Part shown: piece after piece, positions 18,482 through 26,806 of the stretch
How the letters are laid out: each line of letters begins with the position of its first letter
Position numbering within the stretch: the first letter of the stretch is position 1
Origin: Saprospiraceae bacterium
Lineage (GTDB): Bacteria > Bacteroidota > Bacteroidia > Chitinophagales > Saprospiraceae
Assembly: GCA_025056735.1 (NCBI GenBank)
Contig: JANWVR010000051.1
Coordinates: 1 to 45,183 of the forward strand
Length of the DNA stretch: 45,183 bases
Direction of reading: 5' to 3'
Position numbers and translations under genes: made by a program
The notes under the pieces: model-generated
Database searches by the model: none
What the model was told of the DNA's origin: nothing
What the model saw: the letters and a program-made list of their open reading frames with translations, nothing else

Positions 18482-19631
18482 CCCGCCCGTTTTGTACTTC
18501 CATTCCGTAGCGCCGCGCCCGTTTCCGGGATGGCCTCTGCGCTTTCTGACGATGCGGCTCGACCGCTTCGAGCAGCAAATGCGCTATTTGCGCGACCGAG
18601 GCTATCGCACCATTTTCTTAGACGAGTGGGCAGCCATGCGGCGAGGCGAGCAGCCCGTGGACGAGCGCGCTGTGTGCCTGACGTTCGACGACGGTCTGTT
18701 GGACAACTGGGTGTACGCTTTCCCGGTGGCTAAAAAATACGGACTGAAAATCACGCTCTTTGTCTGCCCGGAGCTCATCGAGCCGGGCGACCACGTGCGG
18801 CCCAACTTAGAAGACGTATGGAATGGGCGCTGCCGCCTGAACGACTTGCAGGGCTTAGGCCAGCTGTCTTGGGGCGAATTGCGGCACATGCAAGCCTCTG
18901 GCTTTGCCGATGTGCAATCGCACACGATGAGCCACGCCAAATATCCTACCAGCGACCAAATACGCGGCTTTTATTACGGAGGCTTTGCCGGCTTCTATCC
19001 CATTTTGAACACCTATTCTTTAGCGGAAAAACCTTTCTATAGCCAGGATAAGACCTTTGAGCAGCGGCTACCTTTAGGAACGCCTCTCTTTGAGGAAAAA
19101 TCGGCGGTTATCGCTCGACGAAAGTTCATCTCGCCGGAATTTCATGAAGAAATAACCGGCCTGGCTGAAAAATATGACCTGACTATTCCAGAACATCGCC
19201 CTAATTTTGAGCGCAAAGCGAAACAGCTTTATCAACGCTGGAAATCCGCCCAAAAGCTGGTTGTTGGCGAAGAGACGGCTGCCGAATACGGCCAGCGCCT
19301 GCGTTACGAAATCACACAATCCCGCCAGGTTTTAGAAGAGCGCCTCCAAAAGCCCGTGCGCTTCCTGTGTTGGCCGCACGGCGACAACAGCTTGCCGGCG
19401 CATTTAATCGCCCTTGAGTCGGGTTATTTAGCGACGACAGTGGGTAAAATGACCGCTGAGTCGCATAGGCCTGACCGTATTCCTCGCCTTGGCACAGACT
19501 GGGGAGACATCCGCCCGTGGTGGATGTACCGCAAACTGGATTACAAGTTGGGCAGCCATTACGGTCGTCAGCCGTACTACGCGCTGTGGCGGCTCAACGA
19601 ATGGAAGAACCGATTACTTATGAGGAATTAG
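18468..19631 (+). CDS. Polysaccharide deacetylase family protein (NodB-like)
   Basis: The 387-aa protein carries the NodB motif 1 LTFDDGLLDNW (Asp74 and Asp75) and the metal-binding motif VQSHTMSH near residue 150, so the catalytic Asp and the two His ligands are present. A long insert of about 100 residues separates this from the C-terminal part, which has FLCWPHGD and LESGYLATTVGKM. Enzymes of this family remove N- or O-acetyl groups from polysaccharides. No signal peptide is evident, so it may act on cytoplasmic or lipid-linked intermediates. It ends 2 bp before the asparagine-synthase-like gene. Confidence 0.87.
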   Translation: MRTLSPPVLYFHSVAPRPFPGWPLRFLTMRLDRFEQQMRYLRDRGYRTIFLDEWAAMRRGEQPVDERAVCLTFDDGLLDNWVYAFPVAKKYGLKITLFVCPELIEPGDHVRPNLEDVWNGRCRLNDLQGLGQLSWGELRHMQASGFADVQSHTMSHAKYPTSDQIRGFYYGGFAGFYPILNTYSLAEKPFYSQDKTFEQRLPLGTPLFEEKSAVIARRKFISPEFHEEITGLAEKYDLTIPEHRPNFERKAKQLYQRWKSAQKLVVGEETAAEYGQRLRYEITQSRQVLEERLQKPVRFLCWPHGDNSLPAHLIALESGYLATTVGKMTAESHRPDRIPRLGTDWGDIRPWWMYRKLDYKLGSHYGRQPYYALWRLNEWKNRLLMRN

Positions 19632-19633
19632 CC

Positions 19634-21427
19634 ATGTTCGCTTATCTACACTACCGCTGCCAACCGGATGCGCCCCTCGTGCGCGTGGCCATGCTATCGT
19701 CGCCGACGCTTCAGGCGCCTTCCCCTCAGACACTTTACCTGTATGCGGGCGCGCAGCAAATAGACGTGCTCGACCTGCCCGATGGCAGCCACCTGTACCT
19801 GCTGGGCGATCCGGTGTTCGGCGACCGCCAACGGGCCGCAGGTCGGGTGTCGGACTGGCATAGTGGTGCGCTCTATCCGCGGGCTTTGTACACTGAAGTA
19901 CGCGGACATTACTACTGGTTTTTGCTCAAAGATGGGCTTTTTCGCTGCGGCACGTCGTTTGGCGGCATTTATCCGCTGTACTGGCAGAAGGACGGCAACC
20001 AGATATACGTTTGCACTTCATCGTTCTACTTGGCCCGCCGCCACAAACCAGGCGAGCTCAACCGCCGCAATTTGCTGGAGCGATTGCTGTTCAACTACTC
20101 GCTGTTCAATTCAACGTGGTGGACGAACATCCGCCTGCTGGGCAGCCACTGCTGGCTGACCATGAGTGAGGAGGGCGCACGTGAAGAGCGGGCATTTGGC
20201 TTAGAAAACTATTTTGGCCACGGCTTCCTCAGCGGTCCCGACGTACTGGACGAACTGACAGAGGTATTCGAACGGGAGAGCCGGGTCTTTCTGCCTCCCG
20301 AACCGTTTGCTATCTCGTTTACCGGCGGCTTCGACGGGCGCACGCTCGTAGCTGCTGCGCGCCAGGCACATCGCGACGACTTCCTGACCTACAGCTTTGG
20401 CATGCCTGGTGAGTCAGACGTAGCCCTGCCGGCCCGGCAGTCGGAGCAATTGGGCATCCCTTTCTTACCCATATACTTAGATGAAACCTATGTGCGCGAG
20501 CATGCGCTGCGCTCAGCCATCGGCTTTATGCAGCGCTCGGAATACAACGGCAATTTTGGCCGTCCGCACTACTTCTACGCTGCCGAGACGCTTGCCAAAC
20601 ACACGCGCTATATCCTGACCGGCAACTTCGGCAGCGAGCTGTTCCGCGCCATGCACCAGCCCGGTGTCATGATGACGCAGGCACTTATTCAGGTCTTTGA
20701 AACGCCCGACGACTCGTGGAAGGACTTCCTGCGCAAGGCCGCTGGCCGCCAAGTAGCTGCATATTTCCGCACTGAGTTAGACGCGCTTATCAGCGACTTT
20801 GAGCACTTTCTGCGCGCGCGGGCCGACATGGATATCAACCAACAATTTTACTGTTTTGTCCTGGAGGAGATATTTCGCAAATACTTTGGCCCAGAATTGG
20901 TTATGCAAAGCCATGTGCTGTGCAACCGCACGCCCTACTTGTCGCTGCGTTTCTTCGAGGCGCTCAACAAGACGGTCTGGTCGGGCCTGCACGCGCGCCT
21001 GTTCGACAAGCAGAAGAACCGCCGTATGAAAGGGCAAATGTTCTACTCGGCCTTCCTGCGCCGCACCGACCGGCAACTGTACCGTATGCTGACCAACAAA
21101 GGCTACAGCCCGGCCGACGTGCTGGAGCGCTGGCGCCGCCCGCTGCTGGCTGCGCGCGTGGCCTATCACAAGTTCTTCCGCAAGGAAATGGGCGACTCCA
21201 ACGCCGTAGAAACCTACTTCCGCCGCTACCAGCACGACCTGCTCAATTACATCCGCCCCGAAGACCATCGCGAACTGCTGCAATCGGGCATCGCCTACCT
21301 CATGGAGTCGGGTCTGTCGCGCAACGCCGTCTCGCTGAGCGAGCTCATTCACCTGTACTCCGTAGCAGCCGGCTGGACGGCTGCCGCTCACCCTGTGCAA
21401 CCGCTCGAACCTTCGCTCATCGCATGA
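19634..21427 (+). CDS. Asparagine-synthase-like amidotransferase without Cys2 nucleophile
   Basis: The ATG at 19634 lies 2 nt after the stop of the deacetylase and 6 nt after a GAGGA ribosome-binding-like stretch, giving 597 aa. The longer frame overlaps the upstream gene. The C-terminal domain resembles Asn_synthase (PP-loop ATP pyrophosphatase): FTGGFDGRTLVAAARQ replaces the usual SGGxDS, and YILTGNFGSELFR occupies the place of the second conserved loop. The N-terminal ~200 residues look like a degenerate glutaminase domain. The protein begins Met-Phe, with no Cys2. Asn-synthase-related proteins are common in surface-glycan clusters, where they may amidate uronic or other carboxyl groups. 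It overlaps the next gene by 4 bp (ATGA). Ammonia source and substrate are inferred unknowns. Confidence 0.8.
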   Translation: MFAYLHYRCQPDAPLVRVAMLSSPTLQAPSPQTLYLYAGAQQIDVLDLPDGSHLYLLGDPVFGDRQRAAGRVSDWHSGALYPRALYTEVRGHYYWFLLKDGLFRCGTSFGGIYPLYWQKDGNQIYVCTSSFYLARRHKPGELNRRNLLERLLFNYSLFNSTWWTNIRLLGSHCWLTMSEEGAREERAFGLENYFGHGFLSGPDVLDELTEVFERESRVFLPPEPFAISFTGGFDGRTLVAAARQAHRDDFLTYSFGMPGESDVALPARQSEQLGIPFLPIYLDETYVREHALRSAIGFMQRSEYNGNFGRPHYFYAAETLAKHTRYILTGNFGSELFRAMHQPGVMMTQALIQVFETPDDSWKDFLRKAAGRQVAAYFRTELDALISDFEHFLRARADMDINQQFYCFVLEEIFRKYFGPELVMQSHVLCNRTPYLSLRFFEALNKTVWSGLHARLFDKQKNRRMKGQMFYSAFLRRTDRQLYRMLTNKGYSPADVLERWRRPLLAARVAYHKFFRKEMGDSNAVETYFRRYQHDLLNYIRPEDHRELLQSGIAYLMESGLSRNAVSLSELIHLYSVAAGWTAAAHPVQPLEPSLIA

Positions 21428-22536
21428 CCTGCACGCTCGCTTATCGGCAACCCGGCGCTGAATTTTGGGCCGAATACGCCCAACTGTGGCGCAACAGCAG
21501 TCACCCGTCGCCCTTTCAGGCGCCGGCTATCCTGCGCTACTATGCCGGGCGACAAACCGAGGGCGTGGCGCTTTTCACCGCCCACATAGGCGAACGCCTC
21601 GCTGGCGCTACGCTCTTGCGCCAAAACGGCGACCACTGGGTGTTCCTCAGCGACCTGAAAACCGATGCCAACTTCTTCATCCTACACCGCGACCTCAGCG
21701 CCGAAGAGCAACACCAATACTTCGAGCAGTTCTTTCAAACCGCTCAGCGCGAAAACTGGAGCCTCATGCTCAACCACAAGCCCGCCTGGGCCAGCTACAT
21801 GCCCGCCTTTGAGCAGGCGCTAAAAAACAGCGGCCTGTACGCGCTCAGCTTAGACTACTCGGTGTGCCCCATCGCCGAAGCGCCTACACCTCAAGCGCTC
21901 TTCGACGAGGTGCGCGCCTCACAAAATACACGCCGTAAGCTGAACAAGTTCATCAAACAGGAACACGGAACGTTTGAAGTCCTGACCGACGACAGCGACC
22001 TTGACGGCTGGGCCGAAGACTTCTGCAATGCTCACGTGCTGCGCTGGGCGCCTACGCCTACGCCCTCAGCGTATCGAAACCCCCAGCGCCGCGAGTTTCT
22101 GAAAAATTGCCTGCGCGCCTGGCAACAAGACGGCCTACTGGTGCGCTTCGCCCTGCGCACACCCAACGGCGGCCGCGTCGGACTGATGGCAGGCTTGCGA
22201 GAGGGTGAAACCCTCATCTATCATACGCCGACCTTCCACCCCGACTGCGCTCACGTCAGCCCAGGGCGCGTGCTCATCTACTACATCGCCCAATGGATGG
22301 CCGAAAATGGCCTGCGCCGCTTAGACTTTGGCGACGGCAACGAGCCTTACAAATATTACGTAGCCTCTAAAGACCAGGTATTGCGCCGCGTGTTCGTCTC
22401 TCGAAAAAATAATGTGCGTTTTATCCTGAAAACCCGCTTCATTCAGGCCGTGCGCGAAAATGCGCGCCTGTACAGCTTTTACCAAAACCGCCTCAAACCG
22501 ATGTATCGGAACCTGCGCCGGAATATTGCCGGGTAG
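21424..22536 (+). CDS. FemAB/GNAT-like transferase, copy 1
   Basis: Start at 21424 overlaps the preceding stop (ATGA) and gives 370 aa. The C-terminal half carries the Acetyltransf_6 signature LDFGDGNEPYKYYVASKDQ, with VSPGRVLIYYIAQWMAENG before it. The N-terminal half shows SPFQAPAILRYYAGR and FLSDLKTDANFF. FemAB-related enzymes form amide bonds by transferring aminoacyl or acyl groups to cell-envelope acceptors. Whether this one uses aminoacyl-tRNA or acyl-CoA cannot be told. It is clearly paralogous to the gene at 23463, sharing FLSDLKTD, CNAHV, RWA.TPTPS and LDFGDG.EPYKY. The stop codon sits inside a strong palindrome (22531-22570). Confidence 0.8.
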   Translation: MTCTLAYRQPGAEFWAEYAQLWRNSSHPSPFQAPAILRYYAGRQTEGVALFTAHIGERLAGATLLRQNGDHWVFLSDLKTDANFFILHRDLSAEEQHQYFEQFFQTAQRENWSLMLNHKPAWASYMPAFEQALKNSGLYALSLDYSVCPIAEAPTPQALFDEVRASQNTRRKLNKFIKQEHGTFEVLTDDSDLDGWAEDFCNAHVLRWAPTPTPSAYRNPQRREFLKNCLRAWQQDGLLVRFALRTPNGGRVGLMAGLREGETLIYHTPTFHPDCAHVSPGRVLIYYIAQWMAENGLRRLDFGDGNEPYKYYVASKDQVLRRVFVSRKNNVRFILKTRFIQAVRENARLYSFYQNRLKPMYRNLRRNIAG

Positions 22537-22592
22537 GTAGAGGCGTTGCATGCAATGCCTCTACCTACCCGGCCCGGCACCCATTTTTTTTT
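22531..22592 (+). terminator. 40-nt near-perfect palindrome followed by a T-run (terminator-like/REP-like repeat)
   Basis: The left arm GGGTAGGTAGAGGC (22531-22544) pairs perfectly with GCCTCTACCTACCC (22557-22570). The centre TTGCATGCAA is itself a palindrome, and the only mismatch is a G/T pair. Nine T residues follow at 22584-22592, 13 nt after the stem. The hairpin begins inside the last sense codon and the stop codon of the upstream gene. It could terminate or attenuate transcription before the methyltransferase gene. Short GTAGAG...CTCTAC palindromes are, from memory, a recurrent intergenic repeat type in Bacteroidota genomes, so it may also be a dispersed REP-like element. Confidence 0.6.
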
Positions 22593-22615
22593 ATTCGTTC
22601 CAATTTTTCTGCGTT

Positions 22616-23401
22616 ATGAACACGATTGATGCCGTGAAGGACAAACAGGTATGGAATTCCGACGATGTCATTCGCACGTACGCTTCGGTAGCTGACCTGC
22701 AAAAGCCAGAGGAGGCCATCCTCAACGCGCTGCGCGACCGGCTGCCCAACGCGCGCATGCTCGACTTGGGCATCGGCGGCGGGCGCACAACGGTCCACTT
22801 CGAGCCGCTCGCCTACGAGTACCACGGCACTGACTACGCCGAACGCATGGTGGAGGCTTGCCTGCGGCGCTTCCCTAGCGCTGGCCCACGCACACGCTTT
22901 TTTGTGCTCGACGCCACCGATATGCGCGGCGTACCTGACCACTACTACGACTTCGTGCTATTCAGCTTCAACGGTATTGACTGTGTAGCCCCGCACGACC
23001 GCGAGAAAGTCTTCTGCGAAGTGCAGCGCGTGTGCAAGCCGGGCGGCCACTTCGCCTTTTCGAGCCACAACCTGCTCTACGTGCCGCGCATGTACCGGCT
23101 GAAGTGGTATCGCCGCTGGCGCGAGTTTCTCTACCAGTTTTACCGCATCGCCATGCTGCTATACTACAACGGCTTGCCGGGCCAATACGCCAACAAAAAG
23201 TTTGCTGTGCTGCGCGATGGCGTGGAGCACTTCTCCCTGAGTATCTTCTACATACAGCCGGAATACCAAGTGTGGCAACTGCAGCGCATGGGCTTCCGCA
23301 ATGTGCGCGTATTCTCTTACAAAACGGGCGAAGAAGTGGATCACTCGCGCCTGAATACGCTGAGCGCCGACGCCTGGGTGTACTACCTTTGTGAGATATA
23401 G
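22616..23401 (+). CDS. Class I SAM-dependent methyltransferase
   Basis: Start at 22616 (MNTIDAVKDKQVWNSDDV) gives 261 aa. The SAM-binding site is evident: motif I MLDLGIGGGRTTVHF, the acidic motif II end in YHGTDYAERMVEAC, then VLDATDMRGV, DFVLFSFNGIDCV (motif IV) and VCKPGGHFAFSSHN (motif post-IV). The C-terminal half is specific to the clade and likely binds the acceptor. It sits between two paralogous FemAB-like genes, downstream of a palindrome and 61 bp before the next gene. It probably methylates a sugar, an amino acid or another group of the surface glycan. The exact acceptor cannot be read from sequence. Confidence 0.85.
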   Translation: MNTIDAVKDKQVWNSDDVIRTYASVADLQKPEEAILNALRDRLPNARMLDLGIGGGRTTVHFEPLAYEYHGTDYAERMVEACLRRFPSAGPRTRFFVLDATDMRGVPDHYYDFVLFSFNGIDCVAPHDREKVFCEVQRVCKPGGHFAFSSHNLLYVPRMYRLKWYRRWREFLYQFYRIAMLLYYNGLPGQYANKKFAVLRDGVEHFSLSIFYIQPEYQVWQLQRMGFRNVRVFSYKTGEEVDHSRLNTLSADAWVYYLCEI

Positions 23402-23462
23402 CCCTCTACGGCTTCCCACAAACCAATGGCTATCCGTTTCATCTTTAAAATACACGTTACCC

Positions 23463-24617
23463 ATGACCCATTCCGCCTTAATCAGCTCAGGGAAGCCCTC
23501 GGAAGCCTTCTGGGAAGCCTATGAATACCTGTGGAAGCACAGCGCCGAACGCTCGCCCTTCGAGGCGCCGGGGCTGTTGCGCTATTTCGCAGAAAGTACT
23601 TTAGAAACGCCGACAACCTTTTCTTTTTACCAGGATGGCGTGCTCCGGGGCGCTGTCGTGCTCAAGGAGCGCCACGGCGTGTGTACGTTTCTGAGCGACC
23701 TGAAGACAGATGTCAACACCTTCGTGCTCGATCGGCGTTGCTCAGAGGCTGACCGTCGCACCTTCTGCTATGCGTTACTGGCGGCCATGCGCGAACGGCG
23801 CTGGTCCTTAGAATGCAACAACCAGCCCCTGCGCGCCGACTACTTGCGCTTCTTGGAGATGGCTGCGCATGCCAACGGCCTGACCTGGACGCTCGTGCCG
23901 CACTCGGTGTGCCCGCTTTTGGAAGCCAACACACCCGTCGAAGTAGAAAGGCATTTGCAAAAGAACCAACGCTACCGCTACTACGCCCAGCGCCTACGCA
24001 AGCAGGACGGCGCCCTATTTCAAGCCCACACCGACGCTGAAGGACTGGAGGACTGGGTCGAAGCCTACTGCAACGCGCACGTGCAGCGCTGGGCCAACAC
24101 GCCGACGCCGTCGGATTTTCGCGACTCACGCCGACGCCAGTTCCTGCTCGGCTGCCTGCGCGCCTGGCACAACGACGGCTTGGCCGTGCGCTTCTCGCTA
24201 TGCCTGCCCGACGGACGACGCATCGCCTTCGCCATCGGCCTTTTGCAGCCGCCGGCATTGGTCTTTCACGCCACCACCTTCGACCCTGCTTTTGCTCGAT
24301 ACAGCCCGGGCAAAGCCCTCATCTTCCACATCGCCGGCTGGATGGCACAAAACAACCTATCTGTGCTGGACTTCGGCGACGGCGACGAACCCTACAAGTA
24401 CGACGTGGCCACTACGGAGCGCCCGCTGAGCCGTGTGTTTATTAGCCCTCGCCAACGCTTCGGCTTCCGCGCCAAAGCCCGCGCGTTCCAGTGGCTAAAG
24501 GCTCACCCGCACATGGAAAGCATCTATCGGCTCAAAATGAAACCGATGGCCGCCAAAATAGCCGTGCTCTTACACGCCCTCCAGGAGATGATGGAGGTGC
24601 TTTTGGCCGGCCTGTAA
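23463..24617 (+). CDS. FemAB/GNAT-like transferase, copy 2
   Basis: Start at 23463 (MTHSALISSGKPSEAFW) gives 384 aa. It is a paralogue of the gene at 21424, with the same order of motifs: SPFEAPGLLRYFAES, FLSDLKTDVNTFVLD, YCNAHVQRWANTPTPS, a YSPGKALIFHIAGWM block and LDFGDGDEPYKYDVATTE. The differences are concentrated in the N-terminal half and the residues following the GDGDEP loop, which suggests a different donor or acceptor. A successive action of the two enzymes on the same glycan, as FemA and FemB act in peptidoglycan bridges, would be consistent but is inference. The ATP-grasp gene follows after 17 bp. Confidence 0.8.
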   Translation: MTHSALISSGKPSEAFWEAYEYLWKHSAERSPFEAPGLLRYFAESTLETPTTFSFYQDGVLRGAVVLKERHGVCTFLSDLKTDVNTFVLDRRCSEADRRTFCYALLAAMRERRWSLECNNQPLRADYLRFLEMAAHANGLTWTLVPHSVCPLLEANTPVEVERHLQKNQRYRYYAQRLRKQDGALFQAHTDAEGLEDWVEAYCNAHVQRWANTPTPSDFRDSRRRQFLLGCLRAWHNDGLAVRFSLCLPDGRRIAFAIGLLQPPALVFHATTFDPAFARYSPGKALIFHIAGWMAQNNLSVLDFGDGDEPYKYDVATTERPLSRVFISPRQRFGFRAKARAFQWLKAHPHMESIYRLKMKPMAAKIAVLLHALQEMMEVLLAGL

Positions 24618-24634
24618 AAACCACTCTTCATCCC

Positions 24635-25708
24635 ATGCCGCACCTCGCCATCCTGCAGAACGAAGTGCCCGACGATCACCTCCTGTGGGTACATGCCTGC
24701 GCCGAACGCGCCAACGAACTGACGTGGGAAGTGGTGGACATCACGCGCGCCGACTGGCTCGAACGCATGCGCCAGGGCCGCTTCGACGCCATGCTCGCCA
24801 CGCCGCCAGGCTGGAACACCGCCTTCCGCATCCTTTTCGACGAGCGACTGACCATCCTGCACCGCGTTCTGGGCATTCCAGTGTATCCGTCGTTCGAGGA
24901 AATTCAAATTTATGAAAACAAAAAGTACTTAGCCTACTGGTTAGAAGCCCGAGGTATCCCGCATCCGAAGACCTGGGTGTTTTATTACCGAGACGAAGCA
25001 CTGGACTTTCTTTCTCAAGCCTCTTTTCCATTGGTGGGCAAAACCAGCATCGGCGGCGGCGGCAGTGGAGTAGTGATTTTAAAAAATGAAAAAATGGCCC
25101 GCCAGTACGTTGAGAACATCTTCTCGGGTCAGGGCGCTTCGCTCCAGGTGGGGCCTAAATGGCGGAAAAAGGGCTTCTTCGGGCGCGCCCTGCGCAAGCT
25201 GCTGAACCCGCAGGAATTGCGGCAAAAGCTGCAGCAGTACCGCATTCAGCGGGCCGAAGTGCAAAAGGATTTTGTCATTCTGCAAGCCTATGTGCCACAC
25301 GACTTTGAATGGCGCGTGGTGCGCATCGGCGAGTCTTTTTTTGCCCATAAAAAACTCAAAAAAGGTGAAATGGCCAGCGGCAGCCTGCTGAAGGGCTACG
25401 ACAATCCGCCTTTAGACCTTTTTGACTTTGCGGAGGCCATCACGGAGCCGTATGGCTTTCTCTCTCAAGCGGTTGACCTGTTTGAAGCGCCTGACGGCAG
25501 CGGGTATTTGGTCAATGAAATGCAGTGCATTTTTGGCCAATCCGATCCCTATCAGATGCTGGTAGACGGGCAAATGGGGCGCTATCGGCGCCAGAATGGG
25601 CAATGGATGTTCGAGCCGGGCGATTTCAACCGCATCGAATGCTTTGCCTTGCGGGTGGAGCACGTGCTGCAGCTGCTACAAGACCAAAGGGCGGAGGTGT
25701 GCCGATGA
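24635..25708 (+). CDS. ATP-grasp family ligase
   Basis: Start at 24635 (MPHLAILQNEVPDDH) gives 357 aa. ATP-grasp features are visible: YENKKYLAYWLEARGIPHPK (entry to the nucleotide-binding subdomain), FPLVGKTSIGGGGSGVVIL (glycine-rich loop with the ATP-contacting Lys), VILQAYVPHDFEWRVVRIG (hinge Gln plus the EWRVV strand) and the metal-binding YLVNEMQCIFGQSDP, where Glu and Asn-like ligands sit. Such enzymes activate a carboxylate as acyl-phosphate and join it to an amine. Related proteins occur beside polysaccharide genes in other Bacteroidota. It overlaps the next gene by 4 bp (ATGA), so the two are probably translationally coupled. Substrates are unknown. Confidence 0.82.
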   Translation: MPHLAILQNEVPDDHLLWVHACAERANELTWEVVDITRADWLERMRQGRFDAMLATPPGWNTAFRILFDERLTILHRVLGIPVYPSFEEIQIYENKKYLAYWLEARGIPHPKTWVFYYRDEALDFLSQASFPLVGKTSIGGGGSGVVILKNEKMARQYVENIFSGQGASLQVGPKWRKKGFFGRALRKLLNPQELRQKLQQYRIQRAEVQKDFVILQAYVPHDFEWRVVRIGESFFAHKKLKKGEMASGSLLKGYDNPPLDLFDFAEAITEPYGFLSQAVDLFEAPDGSGYLVNEMQCIFGQSDPYQMLVDGQMGRYRRQNGQWMFEPGDFNRIECFALRVEHVLQLLQDQRAEVCR

Positions 25709-26730
25709 GAGTACTGTTTGTGTTTAGCGGCAATTTCAAGGCCTTTCCAGTGTCACCTTTCACGCACGCGCAGGCCGAGTCGTTGCGGGCGCGGGGCATC
25801 GAGGTGGACTACTTTCCTATTCGCGGTAAGGGCTGGAAAAACTATCTGAAAAATGTCGGCCCGTTGCGTCGGCATTTGCGCGCACAACGCTACGATATCG
25901 TTCACGCCCACTATTCGCTGTGCGGCTGGGTAGCCGTGCTGGCCTCACTGGGGCGCGTGCCGGTGGTGGTGTCGCTCATGGGCGACGACGCGCAGGGTAC
26001 CTTCGTGGCGCCCGGGCGCATTGAGTGGAAGAGCCGCATCCCGATACTGATGACGCGGCTGCTGCAGCCTTTTGTGCGGGCAATGATTTCTAAGGCGCCC
26101 GACCTGGCGCGAGTGGTGTGGCGCAAGGGCATTTCCCACATCATCCCTAACGGCGTGCGGCTGGAGCAGTTCCAACTCTTTTCGGGAGGTTGCCGAGAGG
26201 CGCTGGGCCTGCAGCCCGACCGGCAGTACGTGCTGTTTTTGGGAAATCCCGATGATCCGAACAAAAACATCGCCTTAGTGCGCGAGGCAGTGCGTCTGCT
26301 CGACCGGCCGGAGGTGGAGCTCTTAGCGCCCTATCCGGTGAAGCACGAGCAGGTAGTGCAGCTGCTCAACAGCGTTGACGTACTGACGCTCTGCTCCTTT
26401 GGCGAAGGCTCGCCCAACGTCATCAAGGAGGCTATGGCCTGCAACTGCCCCATCGTGAGCACGCCTGCGGGCGATGCTCCGTGGGTGTTGGGTGATACGC
26501 CGGGCTGCTATGTAGCAGGCTACGAGCCGGCTGATTTTGCGGAAAAACTGCTCTGGGCGCTTCAATTCGCCCGCGAGCAAGGCCGTACGCGCGGACGCGA
26601 ACGCCTGCTGGAGCTGGGCCTCGACGCCGAAACGGTGGCCTGGCGCATCGAGAGCGTCTATCGGCAGGTGCTTGGTCAGCCGCCATTGCCGGCTCCTATT
26701 CCACTTCAGCGCCAAAAGGCCGAGATGTGA
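25705..26730 (+). CDS. GT4-type glycosyltransferase (last gene of glycan locus)
   Basis: Start at 25705 overlaps the preceding stop and has GGAGGT about 8 nt upstream. The 341-aa protein has FKAFPVSPFTHAQAESLRAR and YDIVHAHYSLCGWVAVLASL in the N-terminal Rossmann domain. The C-terminal domain has VLFLGNPDDPNKNIALVREA, DVLTLCSFGEGSPNVIKEAM and an NCPIVSTPAGDAPWVLGD stretch. The GEGSPNVIKEAM segment is the donor-binding EX7E-like motif of GT4. A 76-bp gap with a promoter box for the next gene marks the end of the locus. Confidence 0.88.
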   Translation: MRVLFVFSGNFKAFPVSPFTHAQAESLRARGIEVDYFPIRGKGWKNYLKNVGPLRRHLRAQRYDIVHAHYSLCGWVAVLASLGRVPVVVSLMGDDAQGTFVAPGRIEWKSRIPILMTRLLQPFVRAMISKAPDLARVVWRKGISHIIPNGVRLEQFQLFSGGCREALGLQPDRQYVLFLGNPDDPNKNIALVREAVRLLDRPEVELLAPYPVKHEQVVQLLNSVDVLTLCSFGEGSPNVIKEAMACNCPIVSTPAGDAPWVLGDTPGCYVAGYEPADFAEKLLWALQFAREQGRTRGRERLLELGLDAETVAWRIESVYRQVLGQPPLPAPIPLQRQKAEM

Positions 26731-26783
26731 GCAGTCGCCCGGTACTGGCAAAGCTCCCTTCCCTTAGGGCAGCGCCGTTTCAC

Positions 26784-26791
26784 TATCTTTG
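26784..26791 (+). promoter_or_regulatory. Bacteroidota-type -7 box
   Basis: TATCTTTG is an exact TAnnTTTG match, 15 nt before the ATG of the AAA-ATPase/nuclease gene. No recognisable -33 TTG is at the usual distance. It separates this gene from the glycan locus transcriptionally. Confidence 0.55.
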
Positions 26792-26806
26792 CCTTAAATC
26801 GCACCT

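Noticed and set aside
20920-21423. Upstream extension of the first FemAB-like frame
   Set aside because: It overlaps the Asn-synthase-like gene and gives Arg/Pro-rich nonsense. The ATGA overlap at 21424 is the better start.
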